Source: DASQPE01 sp964519805
GTDB taxonomy: Bacteria > Gemmatimonadota > Gemmatimonadetes > Gemmatimonadales > GWC2-71-9
DNA length: 7,889 nucleotides
Assembly: GCA_964519805.1 (NCBI GenBank)
Contig: CAZFKN010000125.1
Coordinates: 1-7,889, forward strand
Direction of reading: 5' to 3'
Of the stretch, positions 6,198 through 7,889 are shown piece after piece. How positions within the stretch are numbered: position 1 is the stretch's first letter; each line of letters opens with the position of its first letter. The position numbers and the translations under genes are program-made. The notes beneath the pieces were generated by a model. The model made no database searches and was not told the origin of the DNA. It saw only the letters and a program-made list of their open reading frames with translations.

Positions 6198-6227
6198 ATA
6201 ATACGTCGCGGGCCGGCGGAAGCGCAA
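6198..6227 (-). promoter_or_regulatory. Probable sigma70-type promoter of the btuB unit
   Basis: On the minus strand TATTAT (6203-6198), one mismatch from TATAAT, follows TTGCGC (6227-6222), a partial match to TTGACA, with an 18-nt spacer. Transcription would begin near 6191, about 19 nt before the riboswitch P1 helix, so the geometry is consistent with the riboswitch. The TATTAT is conspicuous in very GC-rich surroundings. Confidence 0.6.
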
Positions 6228-6260
6228 GCCGACAGCCCCGGATCGGGAGGCGTGGGGCGT

Positions 6261-6266
6261 TAGCTT
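6261..6266 (+). promoter_or_regulatory. Candidate -10 element for a leaderless recO transcript
   Basis: TAGCTT fits the TAnnnT form of a -10 element and ends 6 nt before ATG 6273, which would place the transcription start at or beside the A of the ATG. No Shine-Dalgarno sequence lies at normal distance; the only purine run (GGGAGG, 6245-6250) is more than 20 nt away. I see no clear -35. Confidence 0.4.
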
Positions 6267-6272
6267 TGAGTT

Positions 6273-7034
6273 ATGCCCGTCGCGCTGACGCCCGCCATCG
6301 TGCTCTCGACCCTCCGGTACAGCGAAACGTCCAAGATCGTGCGGTTGGCGACCCGGGACCTCGGGGTGCAGAGCGCGATCGCGCGCGGCGCCCTCCGGCC
6401 CAGGAGCCGGTTCGGCGCGGCGCTCCAGGTGCTGAGCGAGGGGCAGGCGCAGCTCTATCTCAAGGAGCATCGGGAGCTGCACACGCTCGCAGCGTTCGAT
6501 CTGATCCGCGTGCCCGTCGGCATCGCCGCGGACCTCGAGCGGTATGCCGTGGCCTCCACGTTGGCCGAAGTGATGCTGCGGTTCGCGCCGGCCGATCCGC
6601 ATCCCGCCAGCTTCGATCTCCTGCGGGACGCGCTCGCGGCGCTCGAGGCCGCGCCCGCGGACGAAGTGCGCGCCGCGGGGCTGCGCGCCGTCTGGCAGCT
6701 CGTCGGCTCGCTCGGCTTTGCTCCGTCACTCGATGACTGCGTGCACTGTGGCGCACCGGTGCCCGAGGGCGGCGACGTCGCCTTCAGCACGAAGGACGGC
6801 GGCGTCATGTGCGAGCGCTGCGCCGGCCCGGATCCCGGCGTCCGGCTGCCGGAGCGCGCTCGGCGGGATCTTGCCATCCTGGTCGAGCCCGCGCATCCGC
6901 TGCCCCAGCTCGACGTGCCCCACTTCCTGGCCCACCAGCGCCTGCTTGCCCGCTACATCCGCTACCACCTGGGCGAGGGAGCCGAGCTTCCCGCGCTCGA
7001 CTTCTGGACCCGGCGACCCTGGACCGTGCGGTGA
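6273..7034 (+). CDS. recO: DNA repair protein RecO
   Basis: RecO is a cytoplasmic recombination mediator that, with RecR, helps load RecA on SSB-coated single-stranded DNA in the RecF pathway. The 253-residue product has family length and layout. An N-terminal OB-fold contains TPAIVLSTLRYSETSKIVRL (6-25) and IARGALRPRSRFG (36-48), and a helical C-terminal part holds a zinc site CVHCG (156-160) plus MCERC (179-183), giving four cysteines at 156, 159, 180 and 183. LVGSLGFAPSLDDC before the first pair is typical of RecO. The start is the first ATG after the divergent promoter region. The stop overlaps selB as GTGA, so both are probably cotranscribed. The pairing with selB has no evident functional logic and may be only housekeeping proximity. 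Confidence 0.9.
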   Translation: MPVALTPAIVLSTLRYSETSKIVRLATRDLGVQSAIARGALRPRSRFGAALQVLSEGQAQLYLKEHRELHTLAAFDLIRVPVGIAADLERYAVASTLAEVMLRFAPADPHPASFDLLRDALAALEAAPADEVRAAGLRAVWQLVGSLGFAPSLDDCVHCGAPVPEGGDVAFSTKDGGVMCERCAGPDPGVRLPERARRDLAILVEPAHPLPQLDVPHFLAHQRLLARYIRYHLGEGAELPALDFWTRRPWTVR

Positions 7035-7889
7035 TCGTCGGCACCGCGGGCCATATCGACCACGGGAAGTCGGCCCTCGTGACCGCGCTGACGGGTCGTA
7101 CCATGGATCGCCTCGCGGAGGAGCAGCGCCGCGGGATCACCATCGATCTCAACTTTGCCCCCCTCGACCTGGGCGACGGCGGGCTCGCGGGCATCGTCGA
7201 CGTGCCGGGCCACGAGGACTTCGTCCGGACGATGGTGGCGGGCGCCTCCGGCTTCGACGTCGCCTTGCTCATCGTGGCCGCCGACGAGGGCATCATGCCC
7301 CAGACCGAGGAACACCTGGCCATTCTGGAGCAGCTTGCAATCCCCGCGGGCGTGCCGGTCGTGACCAAGGCCGACCTCGTCGAGCCGGACTGGGCCGAGC
7401 TGGTCGTGGGCGACGTCGCCGAGCGCCTGGCCCGGTCCTCCGTTCCGTTCGACCCACCGCTGCTCGTCTCGGCCGTTACCGGGCAGGGCGTGGACGCCCT
7501 CCGGACCAGGCTGCGAGAGCACGCCGCGCGGACGACGCTTCGGCTTCAGGGCGACGTGTTCCGACTGCCGGTGGACCGGGCCTTCTCCGTGGCCGGCGCG
7601 GGCACGGTGGTGACGGGCACAGCGTGGTCCGGCTCCGTCGCCATCGGCGACGCGGTGCGGCTGCTGCCGGGTGAGCATGAAGGACGCGTGCGCTCCATCG
7701 AGAGTCACGGACGCCCGGTCGAGCGAACCGAGCCGGGCGCGCGCATTGCCATCGGCATCGCGGGCGTGGACCGCGCCGATGTGCGCCGCGGCCACGTCCT
7801 CGTGAACCGGGACGCCCCGTGGGCGCCGACGCGTGCGCTCGACGCCGAGGCGACCTTGCTCCCGTCGGCGGCGCGGGGCCTCGCGGCGC
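7031..7889 (+). CDS. selB: Selenocysteine-specific elongation factor SelB (3' end beyond window)
   Basis: SelB is a GTPase that carries Sec-tRNA(Sec) to the ribosome at UGA codons marked by a SECIS element. The first 286 residues are present; the family is usually about 600 or more, so the RNA-binding winged-helix end is outside. GTG 7031 overlaps the recO stop. G-domain motifs are G1 GTAGHIDHGKS (4-14), switch I RRGITIDLNFA (33-43), G3 DVPGHEDF (57-64), G4 TKADL (112-116; EF-Tu has NKxD) and G5 VSAVTGQG (146-153). Domain II begins with FRLPVDRAFSVAGAGTVVTG. IDHGKS, the ITIDL switch and the TKAD motif separate it from EF-Tu, IF2 and CysN. It implies that the organism makes selenoproteins, but no selA, selC or selD is visible here. 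Confidence 0.88.
   Translation, partial: MIVGTAGHIDHGKSALVTALTGRTMDRLAEEQRRGITIDLNFAPLDLGDGGLAGIVDVPGHEDFVRTMVAGASGFDVALLIVAADEGIMPQTEEHLAILEQLAIPAGVPVVTKADLVEPDWAELVVGDVAERLARSSVPFDPPLLVSAVTGQGVDALRTRLREHAARTTLRLQGDVFRLPVDRAFSVAGAGTVVTGTAWSGSVAIGDAVRLLPGEHEGRVRSIESHGRPVERTEPGARIAIGIAGVDRADVRRGHVLVNRDAPWAPTRALDAEATLLPSAARGLAA

Noticed and set aside
3826..6201. Very long open frame on the plus strand (791 codons) opposite btuB and the riboswitch
   Set aside because: It is antisense to a clear TonB receptor and runs through a structured RNA; its arginine/glutamate-rich, domain-free product is typical of frames mirrored from GC-rich third positions.

Overview
The window is GC-rich bacterial DNA with tightly packed genes from a diderm (outer-membrane) bacterium. 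The outer-membrane receptor, the lipoprotein, GC-rich third codon positions and protein style would suit a Gemmatimonadota-like lineage, but that placement is an impression and no phylogenetic marker was tested. The dominant theme is uptake of vitamin B12 (cobalamin) and related corrinoids. No element here looks mobile or foreign, and no tRNA, rRNA, CRISPR array or insertion sequence is visible.

Left part, plus strand (1-2897): the last 20 codons of an unidentified gene, a small 49-residue ORF, then btuF-btuC-btuD, a complete ABC importer. It comprises a periplasmic binding lipoprotein, an inner-membrane permease and an ATPase. The importer genes are linked by stop/start overlaps (ATGA and GTGA), so they form one transcription and translation unit. 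Its promoter lies left of the window.

Middle, minus strand (6203 down to 2894): a probable sigma70-type promoter, a well-formed cobalamin riboswitch, a structured leader of about 290 nt, then btuB (TonB-dependent outer-membrane receptor), a DUF71/COG2102 PP-loop ATPase and a tiny DUF1289 cysteine-rich protein. These genes are separated by 1 nt or overlap by 8 nt. The two B12 units converge, and the btuD and DUF1289 stop codons share the palindrome CTAG, leaving no room for a terminator between them.

Right part, plus strand (6273-7889): recO (recombination mediator) overlaps selB (selenocysteine-specific elongation factor) by 4 nt; selB runs off the window. recO diverges from the riboswitch unit across a roughly 100 bp promoter region and may be translated from a leaderless mRNA.

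Proposed joint action: BtuB takes corrinoid across the outer membrane with TonB energy, BtuF captures it in the periplasm, and BtuCD imports it. The riboswitch turns down btuB and the two downstream genes when cobalamin is plentiful. The most interesting point is that the DUF71 protein and DUF1289 protein lie under direct cobalamin-riboswitch control next to a full B12 importer. This supports a B12-salvage role for the DUF71 protein rather than the diphthamide role of its archaeal and eukaryotic relatives, and makes the DUF1289 protein a new candidate B12-linked factor.
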